Shown: positions 1 to 6,053 of the stretch, piece by piece
Numbering within the stretch: position 1 is the first letter of the stretch
Layout of the letters: the number at the start of each line of letters is the position of its first letter
Source of the DNA: Pseudonocardiales bacterium
GTDB lineage: Bacteria; Actinomycetota; Actinomycetes; Mycobacteriales; Pseudonocardiaceae
Direction of reading: 5' to 3'
NCBI GenBank assembly: GCA_013695005.1
Contig: JACDBJ010000540.1
Location: forward strand, 1-8,050
DNA: 8,050 nucleotides
Program-made: the position numbers and the translations under genes
The notes under the pieces: model-generated
What the model was told of the DNA's origin: nothing
The model's database searches: none
Seen by the model: only the letters and a program-made list of their open reading frames with translations

Positions 1-1
1 G

Positions 2-343
2 GGCACGGCCACCACCAGCCAGCCCACCAGCAGCAGCTCGGCGAGCGGACCGGACGCCGCGGCGGTCGAGAAGGTCTTCACGGACTACTACCAGGCGTTG
101 CTCGCCAGGGACTTCGCCAAGGCGTGCTCCTACAACGCCCCGGAGACAAACAAGGCGCTGCTGGACAACGTCCGCGCCCGCAACATCCCGGTCAACACCT
201 GCGACGAGGCCCTGCAGAAGATCTACGCGACGCCCGCCGCCGACACGGCCGCCGACAAGATCGTCAGCTCCTCGCAGATCGAGGACATCAAGGTCACCGG
301 CGAGGACGCGACGATCACCTGGAGCGCCGAGCAGGACGGCTAG
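2..343 (+). CDS. Partial exported-type protein of unknown function, cut short by an in-frame amber codon
   Basis: The frame is open from the first bases of the window, so the true start and any signal peptide lie to the left. The visible part begins with a Ser/Thr/Pro/Gly-rich stretch (TSQPTSSSSASGP), typical of the linker after the lipobox or membrane anchor in actinobacterial surface proteins. It is followed by a folded-looking segment of about 95 residues starting AAAVEKVFTDYYQALLARDF. That pattern, with two cysteines (in KACSY and NTCDEA), resembles small NTF2-like/DUF4878-type extracytoplasmic domains, but I do not recognise the family with certainty. A TAG at 341-343 ends the frame after SAEQDG. 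The same frame then continues with coding character to 409 (see next entry), so this is probably a damaged gene or a sequencing error. An internal TTG at 98 is not a credible start because coding character clearly extends upstream of it. Confidence 0.6.
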   Translation, partial: GTATTSQPTSSSSASGPDAAAVEKVFTDYYQALLARDFAKACSYNAPETNKALLDNVRARNIPVNTCDEALQKIYATPAADTAADKIVSSSQIEDIKVTGEDATITWSAEQDG

Positions 344-409
344 CGCCAGAACATCACCAACAGCCTGCGCAAGATCGACGGCGACTGGAAGCTGGTCGAC
401 GTCGACTGA
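341..409 (+). pseudogene. Severed C-terminal tail of the upstream gene after TAG
   Basis: After the TAG at 341-343 the same frame runs for 21 codons to a TGA at 407-409, encoding RQNITNSLRKIDGDWKLVDVD. All 21 codons end in G or C, as in the real genes of this window. The closing pattern of basic residues, GDWKLVDV and stop is what the last strand of a small NTF2-like domain often looks like. I infer that the ancestral gene ended at 409 and that TAG replaced a sense codon; CAG for Gln, by one C-to-T change, is the simplest option. Readthrough or a base-call error would also explain it. Confidence 0.5.
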
Positions 410-429
410 GGCTCGGCAGTCGCTGCCGC

Positions 430-443
430 TACGGTCGCCCATC
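430..443 (+). promoter_or_regulatory. Possible -10 element for a leaderless trmI transcript
   Basis: TACGGT at 430-435 fits the actinobacterial TAnnnT -10 pattern and lies eight bases before the trmI ATG at 444. Transcription would then start at or within a couple of bases of the ATG. No Shine-Dalgarno sequence is visible upstream of this ATG, which agrees with leaderless translation. No convincing -35 box is seen. The call rests on one hexamer and its spacing. Confidence 0.3.
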
Positions 444-1262
444 ATGTCCGGACCCTTCCGCCCAGGCGATCGCGTGCAGCTCACCGACCCCAAGGGCCGG
501 CGCTACACCCTCACGCTCGAACCGGGCGGCCAGTACCACACCCATCGCGGCGGTCTGGCCCACGACGCCCTGATCGGGGAGCCGGAGGGCAGCGTGGTGA
601 CGTCCGCGGCCGGCACGCCCTACCTGGCCCTGCGGCCGTTGCTGGCCGACTACATGCTGTCGATGCCGCGCGGCGCGCAGGTGATCTACCCCAAGGACGC
701 CGCCCAGATCGTCGTGTGGGGCGACATGTTCCCCGGCGCCAGGGTGCTGGAGGCCGGCGCCGGTTCCGGTGCGTTGACGTGCACGCTGCTGCGTGCGGTG
801 GGCCCGCAGGGTTCGGTGACGAGCTACGAGCTGCGCGAGGACCACGCCGAACATGCACTACGCAACGTGACGCGGTTCTTCGGCGAGAAGCCAACCAACT
901 GGACCTTGCACATCGGCAACGTGTCTGCGCACGCCGGCGAGGTCGACCGGGTCGTGCTGGACATGCTGGCACCCTGGGAGGTACTCGAGCCGGTCGCCGC
1001 CGCCCTGGAGCCCGGCGGGGTGCTGGTCGGCTACGTCGCGACCACCACGCAGCTGTCCCGGCTCACCGAAAGCCTGCGTGAGCAGCAGTGTTGGACCGAA
1101 CCGCAGGCCTGGGAGTCGATGGTGCGGGCCTGGCACGTGGTGGGTCTCGCGGTACGTCCGGAGCACCGGATGATCGGGCACACCGGGTTCCTGGTGACGA
1201 CCCGGCGGCTGGCGCCGGGGGTGAGCCCGCCGCGCCCGCAGCGACGGCCCACCAGCGCGTGA
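444..1262 (+). CDS. trmI: tRNA (adenine(58)-N1)-methyltransferase TrmI
   Basis: The 272-residue product is a class I SAM-dependent methyltransferase expected to make m1A58 in the T-loop of tRNAs in the cytoplasm, as a homotetramer in characterised bacterial relatives such as M. tuberculosis Rv2118c. Residues 1-70 form the small N-terminal beta domain. The segment YLALRPLLADYMLSMPRGAQ with the following YPKDAAQI (residues 60-89) is diagnostic of TrmI. The SAM-binding motif VLEAGAGSGALT is at 101-112, an acidic ribose-binding position (YE) at 128-129, and the catalytic-face motif VLDMLAPWE at 171-179. The ATG at 444 gives the family's usual length and has no ribosome-binding site, so leaderless initiation is likely. 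The last 15 or so residues are a Pro/Arg-rich tail. A trmI gene a short way before the proteasomal ATPase gene is a conserved arrangement in actinobacteria, including M. tuberculosis. Confidence 0.95.
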   Translation: MSGPFRPGDRVQLTDPKGRRYTLTLEPGGQYHTHRGGLAHDALIGEPEGSVVTSAAGTPYLALRPLLADYMLSMPRGAQVIYPKDAAQIVVWGDMFPGARVLEAGAGSGALTCTLLRAVGPQGSVTSYELREDHAEHALRNVTRFFGEKPTNWTLHIGNVSAHAGEVDRVVLDMLAPWEVLEPVAAALEPGGVLVGYVATTTQLSRLTESLREQQCWTEPQAWESMVRAWHVVGLAVRPEHRMIGHTGFLVTTRRLAPGVSPPRPQRRPTSA

Positions 1263-1329
1263 CGGTGGGTGACTTCGGGGGCGTATCGGGACGCGCCGTC
1301 AGGTGGCTGAGTGCCGGATCACCGATCTG

Positions 1330-1356
1330 CCGCCCCGCCGCGGGGCTCTTTGGCGG
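1330..1356 (+). terminator. GC-rich nested hairpin between trmI and arc, possible weak terminator or leader structure
   Basis: CCCCG (1333-1337), a three-base loop and CGGGG (1341-1345) make a perfect inner stem, followed at once by CTCTTT. An outer pairing CCGCC (1330-1334) with GGCGG (1352-1356) is an alternative fold. The position 67 bases past the trmI stop and just before the arc promoter region suits a weak intrinsic terminator. The U-tract is short and interrupted, and chance GC-rich hairpins are common in such DNA. Confidence 0.3.
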
Positions 1357-1357
1357 G

Positions 1358-1388
1358 TACCGTATGGAAACGGAACACGGAGGGAGGG
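1358..1388 (+). promoter_or_regulatory. Possible arc -10 element and strong ribosome-binding site
   Basis: TACCGT at 1358-1363 matches TAnnnT and lies about 30 bases before the arc GTG. No good -35 box is seen at the expected distance. The purine run GGAGGGAGGG at 1379-1388 is a strong Shine-Dalgarno sequence ending four bases before GTG 1393. It decides the start of arc, because the in-frame GTG 90 bases further upstream (1303) has no such site. The ribosome-binding site is well supported; the promoter is tentative. Confidence 0.5.
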
Positions 1389-1392
1389 TGCC

Positions 1393-3207
1393 GTGAGCCA
1401 GTACGACGGTCCCGGCAGGCGGTCCGATGACGGGCGAGATTTGAGTGCCGCAGAGCTGCAGGCGCAGATCCGATTTCTCGAGGACGAGGTCTCGCTGCTG
1501 CGCCGCAAGCTGACCGAGTCGCCGAGGCACGCGCGCATTCTCGAACAGCGTCTCGCCGAGTCGGCCAGCAGGCTGGCTCAGCTCAACGCACGTAACGAGA
1601 AGCTCACCGAGACGCTCAAGGAGGCTCGCGGCCAGCTCGTCGCCCTGCGCGAAGAGGTCGACCGGCTGGCCCAGCCACCCAGCGGCTACGGCGTGTTCCT
1701 GTCCGTGCATGGCGACGACACCGTTGACGTGTTCACCGCCGGCCGGCGGATGCGCGTCGCGGTGTCCCCGGCAGTGGACGGCAAGGAGCTCTCCCGCGGG
1801 CAGACGGTCCGGCTGAACGAGGCGCTGACCGTCGTCGAGGCCGGCGCCTACGAGCGGATCGGCGAGGTGTGCTCGCTGCGCGAGGTGCTGCTGGACACCA
1901 TCGGCTCGGAAACCGTCGGCGGCCGGGCGCTGGTCGTCGGCCACACCGACGAGGAGCGGGTGGTCTGGCTGGCCGACCCGCTGATCGCCCGGCCGGAGAA
2001 CCCGGACATCGTCCAGCTCAAGCCTGGCGACTCGCTGCTGGTGGACACCAAGGCCGGCTACGCCTACGAGCGGGTGCCCAAGGCCGAGGTGGAGGATCTC
2101 GTGCTGGAGGAGGTGCCCGACGTCGCATACACCGACATCGGCGGGCTGAGCCGGCAGATCGAGCAGATCCGCGACGCGGTGGAGATGCCGTTCCTGCACG
2201 CGGGGCTGTTCCGCGAGTACGAGCTGCGCCCGCCGAAGGGCGTGCTGCTCTACGGTCCGCCCGGCTGCGGCAAGACGCTGATCGCCAAGGCGGTGGCCAA
2301 CTCGCTGGCCAAGCAGGTCGCGGCGGCCCGCGGCGACGACGACCGTGAGGCCAAGTCGTACTTCCTCAACATCAAGGGCCCTGAGCTGCTGAACAAGTTC
2401 GTCGGTGAGACCGAGCGGCACATCCGCCTGATCTTCCAGCGGGCACGCGAGAAGGCGTCCGAAGGCACCCCGGTGATCGTGTTCTTCGACGAGATGGACT
2501 CGATCTTCCGGACCCGCGGGTCGGGCGTGTCCTCCGATGTCGAGACCACGATCGTCCCGCAGCTGCTCAGCGAGATCGACGGCGTGGAGGGGCTCGAGAA
2601 CGTCATCGTGATCGGCGCGTCCAACCGGGAGGACATGATCGACCCGGCCATCCTGCGCCCCGGCCGGCTCGACGTGAAGATCAAGATCGAGCGGCCGGAC
2701 GCCGAGGCGGCCAAGGACATCTTCTCCAAGTACCTGACGCCGACACTGCCGTTGCACGCCGACGACATGTCGGTCTTCGCAGGCAACCGCCGCGCGTGCA
2801 TCGACGCCATGATCCAGCGTGTCGTCGAGCGGATGTACGCCGAGACCGAGGAGAACCGCTTCCTGGAGGTCACCTACGCCAACGGTGACAAGGAGGTCCT
2901 GTACTTCAAGGACTTCAACTCCGGCGCGATGATCCAGAACATCGTCGACCGCGGCAAGAAGGCGGCGATCAAGTCCGTGCTCGACACCGGGCAGACCGGC
3001 CTGAGCGTCCAGCACCTGCTCGAGGCGATCGTCGACGAGTTCGCCGAGAACGAGGACCTGCCCAACACGACCAACCCGGACGACTGGGCGCGCATCTCGG
3101 GCAAGAAGGGCGAGCGGATCGTCTACATCCGCACGCTGGTCACCGGCAAGAACGCCGAGTCCGGCCGGGCCATCGACACCGCGTCCAACACCGGCCAGTA
3201 CCTGTAG
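1393..3207 (+). CDS. arc: Proteasomal AAA+ ATPase (ARC/Mpa)
   Basis: This 604-residue protein is the hexameric ring ATPase that binds Pup, unfolds pupylated proteins and feeds them to the 20S proteasome. In order: a short acidic head (1-16); a heptad-rich coiled coil (about 17-93, from LSAAELQAQIRFLEDEV to VDRLA) that binds Pup in characterised homologues; OB-fold domains (about 97-240, from PSGYGVFL); and the AAA+ module. Walker A GPPGCGKT is at 288-295 (Lys294), pore loop KFVGE near 335-339 (Phe336), Walker B VIVFFDE at 361-367 (Asp366, Glu367), and arginines of LRPGRLD at 422 and 425. The protein ends in GQYL, with the penultimate tyrosine that docks into the alpha-ring pockets of the proteasome. 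The GTG at 1393 is chosen for its strong ribosome-binding site and family length (M. tuberculosis Mpa is about 609 residues); an upstream GTG at 1303 would add 30 unconserved-looking residues. The name is arc in most actinobacteria and mpa in mycobacteria. Confidence 0.97.
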   Translation: MSQYDGPGRRSDDGRDLSAAELQAQIRFLEDEVSLLRRKLTESPRHARILEQRLAESASRLAQLNARNEKLTETLKEARGQLVALREEVDRLAQPPSGYGVFLSVHGDDTVDVFTAGRRMRVAVSPAVDGKELSRGQTVRLNEALTVVEAGAYERIGEVCSLREVLLDTIGSETVGGRALVVGHTDEERVVWLADPLIARPENPDIVQLKPGDSLLVDTKAGYAYERVPKAEVEDLVLEEVPDVAYTDIGGLSRQIEQIRDAVEMPFLHAGLFREYELRPPKGVLLYGPPGCGKTLIAKAVANSLAKQVAAARGDDDREAKSYFLNIKGPELLNKFVGETERHIRLIFQRAREKASEGTPVIVFFDEMDSIFRTRGSGVSSDVETTIVPQLLSEIDGVEGLENVIVIGASNREDMIDPAILRPGRLDVKIKIERPDAEAAKDIFSKYLTPTLPLHADDMSVFAGNRRACIDAMIQRVVERMYAETEENRFLEVTYANGDKEVLYFKDFNSGAMIQNIVDRGKKAAIKSVLDTGQTGLSVQHLLEAIVDEFAENEDLPNTTNPDDWARISGKKGERIVYIRTLVTGKNAESGRAIDTASNTGQYL

Positions 3208-3243
3208 CCGTCGGAGGCAAGAACGCACTCGGGCGTCAGCCGG

Positions 3244-3804
3244 TCAGTCCTGTCGCAGGACAGCCTCGATCTCGAGGGTCACCTGGATCTTCTCGCCGAC
3301 CACGACGCCGCCACCGTCCATCGGCAGCTTGGTGTCGATGCCGAAGTCGTTGCGGTTGATCGTCGCGATCGCGGTGTAGCCCGCGCGGAAACCGCCGTAG
3401 GGGTCCGGCCCGAAGCCGTTGAGCTCCAGCGCCAAGGGCACGGACTTGGTCACACCGTGCAGCGTCAGGTCACCGTCGATGACGTAAGAGTCGCTGTCGC
3501 GACGCACGCCGGTCGACTGGTAGGTCATGGTCGGGTAGCTGGCCACGTCGAGGAAGCGCTCGCCGCGGATGTCGCCGTCGCGGCCGTCGTTGTTGGTGTC
3601 CAGCGAGTCCAGCTGGATCGTCGCGGTGACCGCGGAGTCCTCAAACCTGGCCCCGGTGACGATTTCACCGCTGAAAGTCCTGAACTGGCCGCGTACCTTG
3701 CTCACCATCATGTGTCGCGCTGTGAAGGAGACATCGGAGTGAACTGGATCGATGTCCCAGGCTCCGGCAACGTAGCCGGGGATGTCGGACAGTGTGGCAG
3801 TCAT
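3244..3804 (-). CDS. YceI-family lipid-binding-like protein
   Basis: The 186-residue product belongs to the YceI family, lipocalin-like beta barrels that bind polyisoprenoids or other amphiphiles; the physiological ligand in actinobacteria is generally unknown. Family signatures are WDIDPVHSDVSFTARHMMVSKVRGQF (residues 16-41, in two parts), the FLDVASYPTMTY segment (84-95) and LTLHGVTK (113-120). There is no signal peptide, so unlike periplasmic E. coli YceI it is probably cytoplasmic. The ATG at 3804 is preceded on the minus strand by AGGAG (complement of 3812-3816) seven bases away. The gene converges on arc with only 36 bases between the two stops, and it is divergent from the marR gene. 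An operator-like sequence directly abuts its ribosome-binding site, so control by that MarR protein is likely. Confidence 0.92.
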   Translation of the reverse strand: MTATLSDIPGYVAGAWDIDPVHSDVSFTARHMMVSKVRGQFRTFSGEIVTGARFEDSAVTATIQLDSLDTNNDGRDGDIRGERFLDVASYPTMTYQSTGVRRDSDSYVIDGDLTLHGVTKSVPLALELNGFGPDPYGGFRAGYTAIATINRNDFGIDTKLPMDGGGVVVGEKIQVTLEIEAVLRQD

Positions 3805-3816
3805 CGGGAAGCTCCT

Positions 3817-3829
3817 AATTGAGAGTTCA
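3817..3829. promoter_or_regulatory. Operator-like sequence next to yceI
   Basis: AATTGAGAGTTCA contains the imperfect dyad TGA-N4-TCA at 3820-3829. It matches a second copy at 3857-3869 in 11 of 13 positions. It starts immediately upstream of the yceI ribosome-binding site on the minus strand, where a bound regulator would block transcription initiation or early elongation. Assignment to the adjacent MarR protein is inferred from position and symmetry. Confidence 0.45.
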
Positions 3830-3856
3830 TCTACTGCGCTGACGATGGCTACAACG

Positions 3857-3869
3857 AATTGAGCGCTCA
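3857..3869. promoter_or_regulatory. Operator-like palindrome next to marR
   Basis: AATTGAGCGCTCA contains the perfect 10-base palindrome TGAGCGCTCA at 3860-3869. It lies 19 bases before the marR GTG start and just ahead of its ribosome-binding site (GGGGAGG, 3878-3884). It repeats the yceI-side element exactly 40 bases away, close to four helical turns. MarR dimers typically bind such dyads between divergent genes and repress both. A possible marR -10 (TACAAC, 3850-3855) lies directly beside it. Confidence 0.5.
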
Positions 3870-3888
3870 GCTATTCCGGGGAGGTGAC

Positions 3889-4401
3889 GTGAACGACACT
3901 TTTCGCTGGCTCGATGTCGACGAGCAGCGCGCCTGGCGGGCCTTCCTGACGATGAACCGGTTGCTGTTCGAGCGGGTGGACCGGCAGCTGCAGTGCGACG
4001 CCGGGATGCCGCACGCCTACTACGAGATCCTGGTCCGGCTCTCCGAGGTTCCCGAGCACGCGCTGCGCATGAGCAAGCTCGCCGAGTCGTCGACCTCCTC
4101 GCGCAGCAGGCTCAGCCACGCGGTGGCGCGGCTGGAGGAGTCCGGCTGGGTGCGGCGAACTGCCGACCCGTGTGACCGACGCGGCGCCATCGCCGAGCTC
4201 ACCGCCGAGGGTTTCGCCGCGCTGGAGGCCGCCGCGCCGGGGCATGTGACCTCGGTGCGGGAGACCCTGTTCGACTCGTTGACCCCGGCGCAGGTGGACC
4301 AGCTCCGAGCCATCGCGGAGGCCGTCACCCTCCACCTCGGTGAGAACCCGTACCCGACGGACGAGGGCGACACCCCGGCCGCGGAGCCCGTCGGCGGCTA
4401 G
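3889..4401 (+). CDS. MarR-family winged helix-turn-helix transcriptional regulator
   Basis: The 170-residue product has the MarR layout: N-terminal dimerisation helices (about 9-36, WLDVDEQRAWRAFLTMNRLLF), winged helix-turn-helix (about 43-110) and C-terminal dimerisation helices (about 118-150). The recognition helix region is about 68-84 (STSSRSRLSHAVARLEE), and the wing carries the typical D-x-R (Asp96-Arg97-Arg98) followed by LTAEG. Cys36 and Cys95 could allow redox sensing, but nothing here shows it. The GTG at 3889 is chosen because GGGGAGG lies four bases before it. An in-frame TTG at 3859 would place the first codons inside the operator palindrome and has no ribosome-binding site. The last 20 residues are an acidic, Pro/Gly-rich tail. 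It is divergent from yceI and probably controls it and itself. Its stop is 44 bases before dop on the same strand, so readthrough into dop is possible. Confidence 0.93.
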   Translation: MNDTFRWLDVDEQRAWRAFLTMNRLLFERVDRQLQCDAGMPHAYYEILVRLSEVPEHALRMSKLAESSTSSRSRLSHAVARLEESGWVRRTADPCDRRGAIAELTAEGFAALEAAAPGHVTSVRETLFDSLTPAQVDQLRAIAEAVTLHLGENPYPTDEGDTPAAEPVGG

Positions 4402-4410
4402 GCTCGCGTT
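4399..4410 (+). promoter_or_regulatory. Possible -10 element for a dop transcript, overlapping the marR stop codon
   Basis: TAGGCT at 4399-4404 fits TAnnnT; its TAG is also the marR stop codon. Six bases separate it from GTG at 4411, the usual distance from -10 to the transcription start, so the transcript would begin on or next to that GTG. No -35 box is recognisable in the preceding 40 bases. Confidence 0.35.
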
Positions 4411-4449
4411 GTGAGCACCCGAGGTCTGCTGGGCAGGCCACCACTGTGA
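4411..4449 (+). CDS. Possible 12-codon leader reading frame overlapping the dop start
   Basis: GTG at 4411 opens a frame encoding MSTRGLLGRPPL and stopping at TGA 4447-4449. That TGA overlaps the dop GTG (4446-4448) as GTGA, the arrangement usual for translational coupling. The GTG lies six bases after a possible -10 hexamer, so it could be read from a leaderless transcript, which actinobacteria do efficiently. Dop itself has only an imperfect ribosome-binding site (GGGCAGG, 4431-4437), so ribosomes finishing the leader could help start dop. The peptide matches nothing I recognise, and a frame this short can arise by chance. Confidence 0.3.
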   Translation: MSTRGLLGRPPL

Positions 4450-5972
4450 GTGCCCGCCGGATCATGGGTACTGAGATCGAGTACGGCATCTCGGTACCCG
4501 GTGACCCAACCGCCAACCCCGTGATCACCTCCACCCAGGTCGTGCTGGCCTACGCGGCGGCGGCCGAGCTGCCAAGGGCACGTCGGGCCCGGTGGGACTA
4601 CGAGGTCGAGTCCCCGCTGCGCGACGCCCGCGGCTTCGACCTCTCGACGCCGAGCGTGTCGGCCAACTCCGACAGCGAGCTCGACGACCTCGGTGCCGCC
4701 AACGTCATTCTGACCAACGGCGCCCGGCTCTACGTCGACCACGCGCACCCGGAGTTCTCCACGCCCGAGGTGACGACGCCGCGCGACGTCGTGATCTGGG
4801 ACAAGGCCGGCGAACGGGTGATGGAGGAGGCGGGGATGCGGGCGGCGACCGTGCCTGGCGCGCCGCAGATCCAGCTCTACAAGAACAACACCGACGGCAA
4901 GGGCGCCAGCTACGGCAGCCACGAGAACTACCTGATGTCGCGCTCGACGACGTTCCCGTCGATCGTCACCGGGCTCACGCCGTTCTTCGTCTCCCGCCAG
5001 GTGGTGTGCGGCGCCGGTAGGGTCGGCCTCGGCCCCACCGCCGACGAGGCTGGCTACCAGCTCTCACAACGCAGCGACTACATCGAGGTCGAGGTCGGGC
5101 TGGAGACCACCCTTAAACGGGGCATCATCAACACCCGCGACGAGCCGCACGCCGACGCGGACAAGTACCGCCGGCTGCACGTCATCCTCGGTGACGCGAA
5201 CCTGGCCGAGACGTCCACGCTGCTCAAGGTCGGCGCGACCGCGCTCGTGCTCGACATGATCGAGGCCGGCCAGCGCTTCGACGACCTGCGCCTGGCCGAG
5301 CCGGTGCGGGCGATCCACACGATCAGCCGCGACCCCACGTTGCAGGCGAAGGTCGAGCTCACCGACGGCCGCACGATGACCGGGCTCGACCTGCAGTGGG
5401 CCTACCACGACCGGGCCGCCGCACACGTCGCTTCGACGCAGGGCGAGGACCCCTCGAGTGTCGACCCGGTGACCGCCGAGATCATGACGATGTGGGGTGA
5501 GGTGCTCGACGCACTGACCCGCGATCCGATGGAGTGCGCCGACCGGTTGGACTGGGTGGCGAAGCTGCGACTGCTGGAGGGCTACCGCTCGCGCGACGGC
5601 CTTGCCTGGTCGTCGCCCCGCTTGCAGCTGGTGGACCTGCAGTACGCCGACGTGCGGCTGTCCAAGGGCCTGTACAACCGCCTCGTCGCCCGCGGCTCGA
5701 TGCAGCGGCTGGTTAGCGAGGAGGCTGTCCGGTCCGCGATGCGCGAGCCGCCGGAGGACACCAGGGCCTACTTCCGGGGACGGTGCCTGCAGCGCTATCC
5801 CGCGGAGGTCGCCGCCGCCTCGTGGGACTCGGTCATCTTCGACCTCGGCCGGGAGTCGCTGGTGCGCATCCCGACGCTCGAGCCGCTGCGCGGCACCCGC
5901 CGGCACGTCGGCAAGCTGCTCGACGCGTCGGCCACCGCCGAGGAGCTGGTCGAGGCGCTCACCCGGGGCTGA
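4446..5972 (+). CDS. dop: Pup deamidase/depupylase Dop
   Basis: This 508-residue protein is a carboxylate-amine-ligase-like enzyme of the PafA/Dop family. Dop cleaves the isopeptide bond between Pup and substrate lysine and, where Pup ends in Gln, deamidates it to Glu. The N-terminal GTEIEYG (8-14) supplies the metal/ATP-binding glutamates Glu10 and Glu12. YVDHAHPE (96-103) holds the catalytic Asp98, equivalent to Asp95 of M. tuberculosis Dop. The insert ARWDYEVESPLRDARGFDL (48-66), part of the Dop loop, separates Dop from the ligase PafA. Further blocks are LYKNNTDGKGASYGSHENYL, LSQRSDYIEVEVGLETTLKR and TRDEPHADADKYRRLHVI. Length agrees with about 505 residues in M. tuberculosis. The GTG at 4446 is preferred to ATG 4464 because family members carry about five residues before GTE. 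Dop lies directly before pup, the usual order. Confidence 0.97.
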   Translation: MSARRIMGTEIEYGISVPGDPTANPVITSTQVVLAYAAAAELPRARRARWDYEVESPLRDARGFDLSTPSVSANSDSELDDLGAANVILTNGARLYVDHAHPEFSTPEVTTPRDVVIWDKAGERVMEEAGMRAATVPGAPQIQLYKNNTDGKGASYGSHENYLMSRSTTFPSIVTGLTPFFVSRQVVCGAGRVGLGPTADEAGYQLSQRSDYIEVEVGLETTLKRGIINTRDEPHADADKYRRLHVILGDANLAETSTLLKVGATALVLDMIEAGQRFDDLRLAEPVRAIHTISRDPTLQAKVELTDGRTMTGLDLQWAYHDRAAAHVASTQGEDPSSVDPVTAEIMTMWGEVLDALTRDPMECADRLDWVAKLRLLEGYRSRDGLAWSSPRLQLVDLQYADVRLSKGLYNRLVARGSMQRLVSEEAVRSAMREPPEDTRAYFRGRCLQRYPAEVAAASWDSVIFDLGRESLVRIPTLEPLRGTRRHVGKLLDASATAEELVEALTRG

Positions 5973-5984
5973 GCCGAATCCGGG
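5962..5984 (+). other. Inverted repeat spanning the dop stop codon
   Basis: CCCGG (5962-5966) pairs with CCGGG (5980-5984), and inside it GGC (5967-5969) pairs with GCC (5973-5975) around the TGA stop, leaving a four-base GAAT bulge. No run of T follows, so this is not a classical intrinsic terminator. It may slow or attenuate transcription between dop and pup, or be a chance GC-rich fold. Confidence 0.25.
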
Positions 5985-6004
5985 CATGTCGTCGCCGGGC
6001 TGGG

Positions 6005-6049
6005 TAGTGTTCAGATCGGCGACCGCGCACGGCACCGAGCAAGGGGAGG
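6005..6049 (+). promoter_or_regulatory. Possible pup -10 element and strong ribosome-binding site
   Basis: TAGTGT at 6005-6010 fits TAnnnT and would give a short leader of about 35 bases before the pup ATG. GGGGAGG at 6043-6049 is a strong Shine-Dalgarno sequence four bases before that ATG. A strong site suits Pup, which must be made in excess over the proteasome. The promoter is tentative because no -35 box is evident; the ribosome-binding site is clear. Confidence 0.4.
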
Positions 6050-6053
6050 CGCC

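Noticed and set aside
124..573. 149-codon plus-strand frame across the first gene and the trmI start
   Set aside because: It is out of frame with both supported genes and has an Arg/Ala/Gly/His-rich composition typical of a frame-shifted reading of GC-rich coding DNA.
1303..1392. Upstream GTG as the arc start, adding 30 residues
   Set aside because: It has no ribosome-binding site, overlaps the hairpin and promoter-like region, and adds residues unlike ARC/Mpa N-termini, while GTG 1393 has a very strong ribosome-binding site.
1063..3228. 721-codon open frame on the minus strand across trmI and arc
   Set aside because: It lies wholly opposite the well-supported arc gene and the 3' end of trmI, and its product is Leu/Val/Asp/Arg/His-rich with no recognisable domain. 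Long antisense frames are a normal by-product of high G/C third-position bias.
3208..3243. Bidirectional terminator between the convergent arc and yceI genes
   Set aside because: Only a short ACGC/GCGT pairing is visible, with no T-run on either strand; not enough to call.
3859..3888. TTG at 3859 as the marR start
   Set aside because: It lies inside the operator palindrome and lacks a ribosome-binding site; GTG 3889 has GGGGAGG four bases away.
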